Below are positions 1 through 7,596 of a stretch of DNA of 64,000 nucleotides, piece after piece. The stretch is from Anaerolineales bacterium. GTDB lineage: Bacteria; Chloroflexota; Anaerolineae; Anaerolineales; Villigracilaceae. The notes under the pieces were generated by a model, which searched no databases, was not told where the DNA came from, and was given only the letters and a program-made list of their open reading frames with translations. Location: the NCBI GenBank assembly GCA_026928255.1, contig JAIXKJ010000003.1, forward strand, positions 1 to 64,000, read 5' to 3'. How positions within the stretch are numbered: position 1 is the stretch's first letter; the number at the start of each line of letters is the position of its first letter. Made by a program: the position numbers and the translations under genes.

Positions 1-247
1 TCTCGTCAACGGACGGCGCTTGGGCGATTTTTTGCGCCTCGTCCATTGAGTCCAATTCCGCGCGAGAAAACGAAGGCAGAGGAATCGGAGTCGGCGTGGG
101 GGTAGATTTCTCCTGCGTCGAAATGACAGGCGGCGCGGTAGGGGTTGAGACCTCCGAGTTTTTAGAAAACTCGGAGGTTTGAGTCTGCGTCGGCACGGCG
201 CAAGCGGCGAGGACGAAAATAGCAAGGACAGGAAAAATGCGTTTCAT
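1..247 (-). CDS. Lipoprotein, C-terminus outside window (partial)
   Basis: The first 82 codons of a minus-strand gene are visible and the rest lies left of the window. The N-terminus is Met-Lys-Arg, then a hydrophobic stretch ending in the lipobox LAAC (Cys about residue 16). This is a type II signal peptide, so the product should be a lipid-anchored surface protein. A Ser/Thr/Pro-rich linker follows. A good SD (GGAGG, minus strand, 253-257) lies six bases before the ATG. Two repeat-derived pieces are built into the frame: a 13-bp palindrome at 150-178, and at about 105-128 a sequence shared with the intergenic repeat at 50577-50599. The functional domain is not visible. Confidence 0.75.
   Translation of the reverse strand, partial: MKRIFPVLAIFVLAACAVPTQTQTSEFSKNSEVSTPTAPPVISTQEKSTPTPTPIPLPSFSRAELDSMDEAQKIAQAPSVDE
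150..178. repeat. Palindromic repeat inside lipoprotein gene
   Basis: The sequence contains a perfect 13-bp inverted repeat (ACCTCCGAGTTTT and its complement) with a 3-base loop. It lies in frame in the linker part of the lipoprotein gene. It resembles a dispersed REP/MITE-like unit rather than a regulatory site. Confidence 0.7.
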
Positions 248-263
248 GGCAGCCTCCGCGTTG

Positions 264-269
264 ATTATA
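264..269 (-). promoter_or_regulatory. -10 element for the lipoprotein gene
   Basis: A perfect TATAAT on the minus strand lies 16 bases before the lipoprotein ATG, leaving room for a short leader with an SD. No convincing -35 was seen. It is divergent from the serS promoter. Confidence 0.55.
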
Positions 270-315
270 AGCGAGAGATTCCCGAAGGGATGAGTGCGAC
301 TCGCCCGCGTCAATT

Positions 316-324
316 TGGTATAAT
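316..324 (+). promoter_or_regulatory. Extended -10 promoter of serS
   Basis: TGGTATAAT is an extended -10 (TGn plus a perfect hexamer). The predicted transcription start is near 331, giving a leader of about 70 bases before serS that contains the hairpin at 345-374. Confidence 0.7.
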
Positions 325-344
325 CGCATGAAAACAAGCGGAAG

Positions 345-383
345 GCGCCCCTGCCCGCAAAGTCAACGGGGCGCGTTTTGTTT
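345..383 (+). terminator. Terminator-like hairpin in the serS leader (possible attenuator)
   Basis: GCGCCCC (345-351) pairs with GGGGCGC (368-374) and is followed by GTTTTGTTT. It lies between the serS promoter and the serS SD. It may be an attenuator or only a 5'-UTR hairpin. No T-box consensus (AGGGTGG-type) was found in this leader. Confidence 0.4.
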
Positions 384-403
384 AATCCGCGCGTGGAGGC
401 GCA

Positions 404-1675
404 ATGCTCGATATTAATCTCATTCGTGAAAATCCCGAACTCGTCCGCAAGGCGTTGCGCGATCGGCAGGACGACCCCGCGCCGGTCGATTCTATTTTGG
501 CGTTGAGCGAAAAACGTCGCGCGGTCTTAAATCAGGCGGAAGCGCTCAAAGGGCAGAGAAATGCCGTTTCAAAAGAAATTTCTAAAATGAAGGATGCGGC
601 GCAGCGTCAAGAAAAAATTGAGGCGATGCGCGAAGTCGGCGATCAAATTTCAGCGTTAGACCGTGAAACGGCGCAGATTGAATCCGAACTGCACGAGTTG
701 ATGTCGCGCCTGCCCAACATCCCCGACGAACGCGCGCCCTACGGAAAAGACGACAGCGAAAACGTGGTCGTCAAAACCGTCGGCGAGCCGCGCGCGTTTG
801 ACTTTACGCCCTTGCCGCATTGGGACTTGGGTCCCGCGCTCGACATCCTCGATTTTGAACGCGGCGCAAAGTTGACCGGCTCGCGCTTTTACGTTTTGCA
901 AAAAGCCGGCGCGCGCTTGCAACGCGCCCTCATCGCTTGGATGCTCGACTTGCACGTTCGGCAGGGCTATCAAGAGGAGTACCTGCCTTTCATGGTCAAA
1001 ACGGCGACGGTGTTTGGCGCCGGTCAACTGCCCAAATTTGCGGACAATTTGTACAAAGACCACGAAGAGGATTTGTACTTTGTGCCGACAGCCGAAGTTC
1101 CGCTGACCGGTTTGCACATGGACGAAATCATGGACGAGTCGGCCTTGCCGCGTTATTACACCGCGTACACGCCCTGCTTCCGCCGCGAAAAAATGAGCGC
1201 CGGGCGCGACGTGCGCGGCATCAAACGCGGACATCAATTTGACAAAGTTGAAATGTACATTTACTGCAAGCCCGAAGAGTCCGAAGCCATGCACCAAAAA
1301 ATGTTGGCGGACGCGGAAGAGACCTGCGCCTTGCTCGAAATTCCGTATCGCGTCAAACAATTATGCACCGGCGATTTAGGCTTCGGCGCGCGCCTGACAT
1401 ACGACCTAGAACTTTGGGCGCCAGGCTGCAACGAGTGGCTGGAAGTTTCCTCCGTCTCCAACGTCGGCGACTTTCAAGCGCGGCGCGCCAACGTTAAGTA
1501 CCGCCCCGCCGACGGCGGCAAAGTCCGCTTCGCGCACACGCTTAACGGCTCGGGCTTGGGGCTTCCGCGCGCGTTGATTGCCGTGCTGGAAAATTATCAA
1601 CAAGCCGACGGCTCGGTCGTCGTCCCCGACGTCTTGCGCCCGTGGATGGGCGGCGCGGACGTCATCGCGCCGTAA
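404..1675 (+). CDS. serS: Seryl-tRNA synthetase
   Basis: SerRS charges tRNA-Ser (and tRNA-Sec where present) with serine in the cytosol. The protein has 423 residues, the normal length. The N-terminal part (about 27-105) is the long antiparallel coiled coil that grips the tRNA variable arm. The class II core follows, with TAEVPLT near 229, motif 2 FRREKM near 259, and motif 3 from about 381 ([18 protein letters not shown]). The start follows an SD (GTGGAGG) at good spacing. A promoter and hairpin-bearing leader lie upstream. The DUF456 gene begins three bases after the stop and is probably co-transcribed. The identification is secure. Confidence 0.97.
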   Translation: MLDINLIRENPELVRKALRDRQDDPAPVDSILALSEKRRAVLNQAEALKGQRNAVSKEISKMKDAAQRQEKIEAMREVGDQISALDRETAQIESELHELMSRLPNIPDERAPYGKDDSENVVVKTVGEPRAFDFTPLPHWDLGPALDILDFERGAKLTGSRFYVLQKAGARLQRALIAWMLDLHVRQGYQEEYLPFMVKTATVFGAGQLPKFADNLYKDHEEDLYFVPTAEVPLTGLHMDEIMDESALPRYYTAYTPCFRREKMSAGRDVRGIKRGHQFDKVEMYIYCKPEESEAMHQKMLADAEETCALLEIPYRVKQLCTGDLGFGARLTYDLELWAPGCNEWLEVSSVSNVGDFQARRANVKYRPADGGKVRFAHTLNGSGLGLPRALIAVLENYQQADGSVVVPDVLRPWMGGADVIAP

Positions 1676-1678
1676 AAA

Positions 1679-2206
1679 ATGGATTCCTCTTTTTGGGAAT
1701 TGCTCGCCAAGTCCGTCATTCAAGCGCTGACCTTCGTCGTCTTAATCGTCGGCTGGATTGGCTTGCTGGTGCCGGTCTTCCCAGGACTAACCGTCATGTG
1801 GCTCGCCGCGTTGGGTTACGCGTTGATTCAGTCCGCGCTGGGGCAGATGGCGTGGCTCGGCTGGACGCTCTTCGCCTTCATTACGCTGCTCATGCTCGTC
1901 GGCAACATCGCGGACAACATCATCATCGCCAAACACGTCCGCGATAAAAACGTGCCGTGGAGTTCCATCCTCTGGGCGTTCGCGGCGGGCGTCGTTTTCA
2001 GCGTCGCCTTCACGCCGGTTATCGGCATCGTCTCTTCGCCCGTCGCCTTATTTGCGGCGGAATGGCAGCGCTTAAAAGATCGCTTTCAAGCGCTCGACAA
2101 CACTCAAGCGTGGATGACCGGCTGGGGCTGGTCTATTGCGGCGCGCATGGGCGTCGGCGCGGCGATGATTATCTTGTGGGGAATTTGGGCGTTCAACTCG
2201 GCATAA
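1679..2206 (+). CDS. DUF456 family membrane protein
   Basis: This is a 175-residue integral membrane protein of the DUF456 type, whose biochemical role is unknown. Hydrophobic segments lie at about 12-50, 55-80, 97-130 and 150-172. The central GVVFSVAFTPVIGIVSSPVALFA-like glycine/proline-rich region is typical of the family. The gene starts three bases after the serS stop, so it is likely translated from the serS message. There is no signal peptide apart from the first membrane segment. Function cannot be assigned from the context. Confidence 0.8.
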   Translation: MDSSFWELLAKSVIQALTFVVLIVGWIGLLVPVFPGLTVMWLAALGYALIQSALGQMAWLGWTLFAFITLLMLVGNIADNIIIAKHVRDKNVPWSSILWAFAAGVVFSVAFTPVIGIVSSPVALFAAEWQRLKDRFQALDNTQAWMTGWGWSIAARMGVGAAMIILWGIWAFNSA

Positions 2207-2224
2207 ACGGGGAAAATCTCGCCA

Positions 2225-2233
2225 TGTTATACT
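2225..2233 (+). promoter_or_regulatory. Extended -10 promoter of the sigma factor gene
   Basis: TGTTATACT lies just upstream of the sigma factor gene. The expected transcription start is near 2240. An ATG at 2236 would therefore fall at or before the 5' end of the mRNA, which helps decide the start of the next gene. Confidence 0.6.
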
Positions 2234-2295
2234 GAATGCAACTTCTTAAACCCGGCGGGGTTATAAGGGTAAATTCCGCCGGTAAGGTTTTTCAC

Positions 2296-2868
2296 TTGGC
2301 AGAATCGCAATACAACGAAGACGACGTGCTGGCGCGCGCCTCGCAAGGCGACAAAGAAGCCTTTGGCGAACTTTACGAACGCTACGCCGAACGCATCTTT
2401 AACTATGTGTACTATCGCACGGGCAATCAACATGACGCGGAAGATTTAACCGCGCGCGTTTTTCAACGGGCGATGAATCACATACAAAACTACACCAATC
2501 GCGGCGTCCCGTTTTCGGCGTGGCTGTATCGCATCGCTCACAATTTGGTCGCCAACTGGCATCGAGATCACGGGCGCAAGCAGGAAGTTCCGCTGGACGA
2601 TTTGCCCGCGTTGCAGGATCGCGGCGAACACCCCGAACGGAGTTTGGTTCACTCGCAAGAGCAAGACGCCTTGTTGCAAGTCATCCGCAAACTTCCGCCA
2701 GACCGACAAAATTTATTGATTTTGAAATTTGTCGAAAATATGTCGAACGTCGAGATTGGCAAAGTGATGGGCAAAAGTCAAGGAGCGGTAAAAAGTTTAT
2801 ATCACCGCACGCTGCTGACGCTTCGAGACGAATTGAAGAATCAATCCTTTAACCTTGAAGGAGATTAA
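2296..2868 (+). CDS. RNA polymerase sigma factor, ECF-like sigma-70 family
   Basis: This protein has region 2 (about residues 18-85 from the TTG start, with AFGELYERYAERIFNYVYYR, then DAEDLTARVF) and region 4 near the C-terminus (LPPDRQNLLILKF, NVEIGKVMGKSQGAVKSLYHR, a helix-turn-helix). It should direct polymerase to an alternative set of promoters. I choose the TTG at 2296 because the ATG at 2236 sits on the predicted transcription start, and GGTAAGG lies nine bases before the TTG. The ATG alternative would add 20 residues with no family resemblance. A one-TM protein follows after three bases and is probably its partner. The target regulon is unknown. Confidence 0.87.
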   Translation: MAESQYNEDDVLARASQGDKEAFGELYERYAERIFNYVYYRTGNQHDAEDLTARVFQRAMNHIQNYTNRGVPFSAWLYRIAHNLVANWHRDHGRKQEVPLDDLPALQDRGEHPERSLVHSQEQDALLQVIRKLPPDRQNLLILKFVENMSNVEIGKVMGKSQGAVKSLYHRTLLTLRDELKNQSFNLEGD

Positions 2869-2871
2869 GCG

Positions 2872-3150
2872 TTGTTGACGATGAACGAAAATCATTTGAC
2901 TCAAGATAGCGATTTGCAATTTTTGGAAGCCCGCCTCTCGCGGACCTTGAAGCGAGTCTTGCCTCCGAGCGGCTTGACCGAACGCCTTCGCAGCCGCGTG
3001 CAAATTCCGTCGTCCGCCGAACTGCGCTCGCGGATGAGAAATTGGCGCAGGCTGTTCGTCGTCTTTGGCGGCGTGATGACCGGCCTGCTGACGTTAATTA
3101 CGCTGGCGCGCGCCTTTTACTACCTCGCCCTCCGCAGAAGCGCGGCGTAG
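2872..3150 (+). CDS. Small single-TM protein, possible anti-sigma partner
   Basis: This protein of about 92 residues has a charged N-terminal half and one membrane segment (about 58-82, LFVVFGGVMTGLLTLITL). The best start is TTG 2872, eight bases after AAGGAG (2858-2863). An ATG at 2881 is in frame but badly spaced. It follows the sigma factor gene by three bases. Membrane-bound anti-sigma factors commonly sit in this position, but no ZAS zinc motif (HxxxCxxC) is present. The anti-sigma role is therefore inferred from context only. Confidence 0.6.
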   Translation: MLTMNENHLTQDSDLQFLEARLSRTLKRVLPPSGLTERLRSRVQIPSSAELRSRMRNWRRLFVVFGGVMTGLLTLITLARAFYYLALRRSAA

Positions 3151-3169
3151 ATTTTTTCAGATTTCAAGG

Positions 3170-3202
3170 AAATTCCCGAAGATTTACTCTTTGGGAATTT
3201 TT
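3170..3202 (+). terminator. Intrinsic terminator after the sigma factor operon
   Basis: AAATTCCCGAAGA (3170-3182) pairs with 3188-3200 around a 5-base loop, with one G-T wobble, and runs into TTTTT. It ends the sigma factor transcription unit. Confidence 0.7.
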
Positions 3203-3244
3203 AGTTTAGATTTTAATTCTCAATCCTAAATGCTAATTTTCCGC

Positions 3245-3250
3245 TATAAT
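3245..3250 (+). promoter_or_regulatory. -10 element of the SLC13-type transporter gene
   Basis: A perfect TATAAT lies 41 bases before the ATG. The leader contains an SD-like GCGGAG at 3281-3286. Confidence 0.55.
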
Positions 3251-3291
3251 TTTTTCAGAAAGGGGGCGCAAAATAAATTTGCGGAGCGTAT

Positions 3292-5124
3292 ATGACTTTT
3301 TCTCAAATTTTTGTTTTATTGGTGTTGATCGTCCCGCTGACGTTGGTCTTCTTGAACAAACTTCGAGAGGACGTGGCGGCGTTGGTCATGGCCGCGGCGT
3401 TGGGCGTCGCGCAATATTTCGGCGCGGCGGTTTTAGGACCTGCCAACACGCCCGAAGCGGCAGACAAAGCGCTGACCGGCTTCGGCACGCCCGAAGTCAT
3501 CGCGTTGTTGTCTTTATTTATCATCACCGCCTGCTTGGACAAATACGGCGTAACGCGCTGGCTGGCGCGAAAAATCCTCTCCGTCGGCGGACAGTCCGAG
3601 CGCCGTTTGGTGGGGCTGTTTTCGTCCGCCGCCGCGTTGCTGTCGGTGTTTATGAACACGTTAGCGGCGGGGGCGCTGCTTTTGCCCAGCGCGTTAGACG
3701 CTTCGCGCCGCACGGGAATCAAGCCGAGCAAATTGTTGATTCCCATCGCCTACGGAACGATGCTCGGCGGCGCGGCGACGTACCTAACGACGGCGAACAT
3801 CATCGTCAGCGGATTGTTGCGTTTGGCGAATCCGCCGCAAAAAGCGCTGACGATTCTCGACTTCATCCCCACCGGCGGATTCGTCGCCGTCGTCGGCTTG
3901 ATTTTCTTGACTTATGTCGGCAGGCGTTTTCTTCCCGACCGCGAACCGCCGATGGTAAAAGTAGACCCCAGCAGCGAAGAGTTAACTGGCGCGTTTCACC
4001 TTGTCGAGCGTTTGTGGGAAGCCGAAGTAACGCCCGATTCCGCGTTGATAGATCAATATTTATACCAAACTAAAATCGGCGAAAGTTTGGGCGTGGCGGT
4101 TTTAGGAATTCGGCGCGGCGAGCATGTTTTTTTGGCGAACGACATCAGCAATAAAATTCAGGCGGGCGACACGCTCTTAATCATCGGGCGCGAAGAACGC
4201 GCTTTGCAATTGCGGCAAACGGGGTTGAACGTTTACCCCGCCAAGCAGCCCATTTCATCGCTTTTGCACAATACGGCGTTTGTCGAAGTCGTCGTTCCGT
4301 TGCGTTCGGCGATGGAAGGAAAAACCTTGCGCGAGTTAGACTTTCGCAGTCGGCACGGATTTATCGTCATCGCCTTGTGGCGCGAACAGCGCAGTTATCG
4401 CACCGACGTGGCGGCTCTCAAATTGCGCGCGGGCGATACGCTCTTGCTCATGGGGTCGCCCGAAGAACTGCCGAACCTGCAACGCCAGCACGATTTTGTG
4501 ATTATCGAATCCGCCTCAAACGAAGACGAATTAGACGTTCCGCGAGTGATGCTGACTCTGGCGATTTCCGTCGGCGCGTTGATTGCCCTCTTCGCGGGGA
4601 TGCCCGTCGAAATTGCCATGCTCAGCGCGGCGGTTTTGATTTTGCTGACGGGGCTGATGAAGCCCGACGAAATGTATCAATCTATTAAATGGCGCGCCAT
4701 CTTTTTAATTGCGGGAACAATTTCCATCAGTTACGCGATGGTGCAGACGAACCTCGCCGCCCTCTTCGGCGGAGCGATTGTAAAATGGGTTTCGCCTTTC
4801 GGCGCGATGGGGCTAATCGCAGGCGCCTACTTATTGAGCGCCGCGCTGACGCAAATTATGGGCGGACAAATCTCCCCGCTCGTCGTCGCGCCCATCACCA
4901 TTAGCGCCGCGATTCAACTGGGAGTTAATCCGCAGGCGGTGGCGTTGGTTACGGCGTTGGCGGGTTCGATTTCATTCCTTACGCCGCTTTCGCATCCGGT
5001 CAATATCATTATGATCGCCCCCGCTAATTACGCCTTCGACGACTTTATCAAAAGCGGATGGATGCTGACCATCGTTTGCTTCGTCGCTTTGATGATCGCC
5101 ACGCTGCTTTTTTGGAAATTGTAG
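3292..5124 (+). CDS. SLC13-family permease with two TrkA-C (RCK_C) domains
   Basis: This 610-residue inner-membrane transporter is of the divalent anion/sodium symporter (ArsB/NhaD/SLC13) superfamily. It has an N-terminal membrane block (about 1-215), then two soluble TrkA-C-like regions (about 225-300 and 320-390, with GDTLLIIGRE and GDTLLLMGSPEEL as matching ends), then a second membrane block (about 415-610). TrkA-C inserts in this fold are known in sulfate/dicarboxylate permeases and are thought to sense a ligand. The substrate cannot be read from sequence; sulfate or C4-dicarboxylates are possible. It stands alone with its own promoter, converging on the hyp operon. Confidence 0.85.
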   Translation: MTFSQIFVLLVLIVPLTLVFLNKLREDVAALVMAAALGVAQYFGAAVLGPANTPEAADKALTGFGTPEVIALLSLFIITACLDKYGVTRWLARKILSVGGQSERRLVGLFSSAAALLSVFMNTLAAGALLLPSALDASRRTGIKPSKLLIPIAYGTMLGGAATYLTTANIIVSGLLRLANPPQKALTILDFIPTGGFVAVVGLIFLTYVGRRFLPDREPPMVKVDPSSEELTGAFHLVERLWEAEVTPDSALIDQYLYQTKIGESLGVAVLGIRRGEHVFLANDISNKIQAGDTLLIIGREERALQLRQTGLNVYPAKQPISSLLHNTAFVEVVVPLRSAMEGKTLRELDFRSRHGFIVIALWREQRSYRTDVAALKLRAGDTLLLMGSPEELPNLQRQHDFVIIESASNEDELDVPRVMLTLAISVGALIALFAGMPVEIAMLSAAVLILLTGLMKPDEMYQSIKWRAIFLIAGTISISYAMVQTNLAALFGGAIVKWVSPFGAMGLIAGAYLLSAALTQIMGGQISPLVVAPITISAAIQLGVNPQAVALVTALAGSISFLTPLSHPVNIIMIAPANYAFDDFIKSGWMLTIVCFVALMIATLLFWKL

Positions 5125-5171
5125 CAATCAATTTTTTGCGTAGGCGGCGCAAGCGCGAAATGCCGCGCTCT

Positions 5172-6236
5172 CTAACAAATGCGCGGAAGCATTTCGCCCG
5201 CCAGCATATCCGCGACTCGCGTGCTGCCCAAGACCGTTTTCAACAGCACCCGCGCCTTTGGTTCGGCGACCACTTCGCCGATAATGACCGAGTCCTCGCC
5301 GTACTTCGCAGACTTCATCGCCGCCAAAACTTTCTCCGCGTCCTCTTGCGGAACGATGACAACTACCTTGCCTTCGTTTGCCACATAAAGCGCGTCAAAG
5401 CCGAGCATTTCGCAAGCGGCGTTCACTTCCGCGCGGACGGGGATGGCGCTTTCGTGCAAGACGACGCCAACGTTCGATTGCGCCGCAATTTCGTTGAGCG
5501 TCGTCGCCAAACCGCCGCGTGTCGGGTCGCGCAAAACGTGAATGTTTGGGCTGGCGTCCAGCGCGGCGGCAATGAGGCGGTTCAACGGCGCGACGTCGCT
5601 TTGCAAACTAGACTGGAATCCCAACTCGCCGCGCGCGCCCAACACCGCGATTCCGTGATCGCCAATCGCGCCCGATAAAATCACCGCGTCGCCGACCTTC
5701 GCGTTCGCGCCGCTAATGTTGACGCCTTCGCGCACGACGCCCACGCCCGTCGTCGTAATGTATAGCCCGTCCGCTTTGCCTTTTTGCACGACTTTCGTGT
5801 CGCCCGCGATGATTTGCACGCCCGCTTCATCCGCCGCCGCCCGCATCGATTCCACGACGCGGCGCAGCGTTTCGATAGGCAGCCCTTCTTCGAGGATAAA
5901 GCCCGCCGTCAAATAAAGCGGAGTCGCGCCGAGCATCGCCGCGTCGTTGACCGAACCGCAGACCGCCAATTTGCCGATGTCCCCGCCCGGAAAGAAAAGC
6001 GGTTCCACCACATGCGCGTCCACGCTGACGGATAGACGCTGGCGAGCGTCGAGTTGAATCAACGCCGCGTCGTCGCCCGCGTTTAACGCCGAATTTTGAA
6101 ATGCCGACATAAAAACTTTGCGAATCAGTTGATGGCTCATCCGCCCGCCCGCGCCGTGTCCCATAACGATGCGCTCTTCGTGCGCGAGCGGCGGCGCGCA
6201 GACCGCGCCCTCGATGTTGGGAATATCGTTTGTCAT
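5172..6236 (-). CDS. hypE: Hydrogenase maturation protein HypE
   Basis: HypE dehydrates the carbamoyl group on its C-terminal cysteine to a thiocyanate that becomes the CN ligand of the [NiFe] active site. The protein has 354 residues and ends in the diagnostic PRIC, so the acceptor Cys is present. The N-terminal half carries the AIR-synthase-like ATP fold (GHGAGGRMSHQL near residue 26; VSVDAHVVEPLFFPGGDIG near 70). It is the last gene of hypABFCDE, starting 10 bases after the hypD stop. No terminator is obvious in the 47 bases before the convergent transporter gene. The identification is secure. Confidence 0.97.
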   Translation of the reverse strand: MTNDIPNIEGAVCAPPLAHEERIVMGHGAGGRMSHQLIRKVFMSAFQNSALNAGDDAALIQLDARQRLSVSVDAHVVEPLFFPGGDIGKLAVCGSVNDAAMLGATPLYLTAGFILEEGLPIETLRRVVESMRAAADEAGVQIIAGDTKVVQKGKADGLYITTTGVGVVREGVNISGANAKVGDAVILSGAIGDHGIAVLGARGELGFQSSLQSDVAPLNRLIAAALDASPNIHVLRDPTRGGLATTLNEIAAQSNVGVVLHESAIPVRAEVNAACEMLGFDALYVANEGKVVVIVPQEDAEKVLAAMKSAKYGEDSVIIGEVVAEPKARVLLKTVLGSTRVADMLAGEMLPRIC

Positions 6237-6246
6237 AATCTAATCC

Positions 6247-7344
6247 CTATGCCAATTCTTCAGCCCGCCCGTAGCGATAATACGCCGCGCACGCGCCTTC
6301 GGAAGAAACCATCGTCGCGCCGAGCGGACTTTCAGGCGTACATTGCTTTCCAAAAGCGGGGCAGTGATGCGGCTTTTTCAGCCCCTGCAAAATTTGACCG
6401 GCGATGCACAGCGGCGATTCTTCCGCGTGAATGGCTTCCACCGCGAAGCGCTTCTCGGCGTTGAATTCGTCAAACTCTGGACGAAGTCCCCAGCCGCTCA
6501 TAGGAATCATGCCGATGCCGCGCCACTTGCGGTCGCATTCCATGAAGACCGTGTTAATTGCCTCCTGCGCGGGTTTCAAGCCTTCAAAAGTTACGGCGCG
6601 TTGATACGCGTTGGCGACCCGCGCTTGATTCGCTTCCAGCAATTGCACGGTTTGCAAAATCCCTTGAACTAAATCCAGCGGCTCGAATCCGGTAACGACC
6701 ATCGGCAGTTTGAACTTTTCCGCCAACGACGGATATTCCCAATAGCCCATCACCGCGTTGACGTGTCCCGCCAGCAAAAAGCCTTGCACGCGGTTTTGCG
6801 GCGAGCTGAGAATCGCGTCAATTGCCGGCGGCACGCGCACATGCGAAACTAAAATGGAAAAATTTTTCAACCCCAAACGCCGCGCTTGCAACACGCTCAT
6901 CACGTTGGGCGGCGCGGTTGTCTCAAAGCCGATGGCGAAAAAGACGACTTGTTTGTCGGGATTTTTCTGCGCCAGCGTTACCGCGTCGAGCGGAGAATAC
7001 ACCACGCGCACGTCGCCGCCTTGCGCCTTCACGGAAAATAAATCGCGGCTGGAACCAGGCACGCGCAACATGTCGCCGTAAGAGCAAAAAATCACGTCGG
7101 GGCGCGAAGCGATGGACAACGCTTTGTCAATCAATTCCAGCGGCGTAACGCAAACCGGACAACCCGGCCCGTGAACCAATTCAATTTCAGGCGGAAGCAA
7201 TTGGTCAATGCCGTGCCGCACGATGGAATGCGTTTGACCGCCGCAAATTTCCATCAACGTCCACGGGTGCGTAACGGTCCGCCGAATTTCTTCAATGACG
7301 TTTTTCACTAACGCCGCGTCTCGATACTCGCTGACATATTTCAT
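6247..7344 (-). CDS. hypD: Hydrogenase maturation protein HypD
   Basis: HypD carries a [4Fe-4S] cluster and, with HypC, is the scaffold on which the Fe(CN)2CO unit is assembled. The 365-residue protein shows the family motifs: [13 protein letters not shown] near residue 34, [10 protein letters not shown] near 60, GFETTAPP near 127, and a C-terminal cluster of cysteines (near 320-355) that binds the Fe-S centre. Its ATG overlaps the hypC stop by four bases, so translation is probably coupled. All the usual catalytic cysteines appear intact. Confidence 0.97.
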   Translation of the reverse strand: MKYVSEYRDAALVKNVIEEIRRTVTHPWTLMEICGGQTHSIVRHGIDQLLPPEIELVHGPGCPVCVTPLELIDKALSIASRPDVIFCSYGDMLRVPGSSRDLFSVKAQGGDVRVVYSPLDAVTLAQKNPDKQVVFFAIGFETTAPPNVMSVLQARRLGLKNFSILVSHVRVPPAIDAILSSPQNRVQGFLLAGHVNAVMGYWEYPSLAEKFKLPMVVTGFEPLDLVQGILQTVQLLEANQARVANAYQRAVTFEGLKPAQEAINTVFMECDRKWRGIGMIPMSGWGLRPEFDEFNAEKRFAVEAIHAEESPLCIAGQILQGLKKPHHCPAFGKQCTPESPLGATMVSSEGACAAYYRYGRAEELA

Positions 7345-7595
7345 CGCGCCTCCTCGCCTAACTCTTCTTCCAGCGAACCCATCTGCCGCAAAAGTTCCAG
7401 CGTTTCCAGCGCGTCCTTTTCGCTCAGCAAACTAATCGCAAAGCCGACGTGAATCACGCAATACTCGCCGACTTGCGCCTCCGGCACATAACTCAAACAC
7501 GCCTCGCGGAAGACGCCGCCGAAATCCACCTTCGCCATTTTCAACCCCGCGCTTTCATACACTTCGATAATTTTTCCCGGCACGCCCAAGCACAT
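7341..7595 (-). CDS. hypC: Hydrogenase maturation chaperone HypC
   Basis: HypC (84 residues) binds iron with HypD and delivers the Fe(CN)2CO group to the hydrogenase large subunit. It begins [12 protein letters not shown], with the essential Cys2 exposed after Met removal. I set the start at 7595 because only this Met gives the canonical N-terminus. The start lies one base after the hypF stop and the gene overlaps hypD by four bases. The reading frame extends upstream without a stop, but that part is hypF sequence in another frame. Confidence 0.95.
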   Translation of the reverse strand: MCLGVPGKIIEVYESAGLKMAKVDFGGVFREACLSYVPEAQVGEYCVIHVGFAISLLSEKDALETLELLRQMGSLEEELGEEAR

Positions 7596-7596
7596 C

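Noticed and set aside
328..403. Serine-containing leader peptide before serS
   Set aside because: Its ATG lies before the expected transcript start, and it has no SD and only two Ser codons, so a leader-peptide attenuator is not supported.
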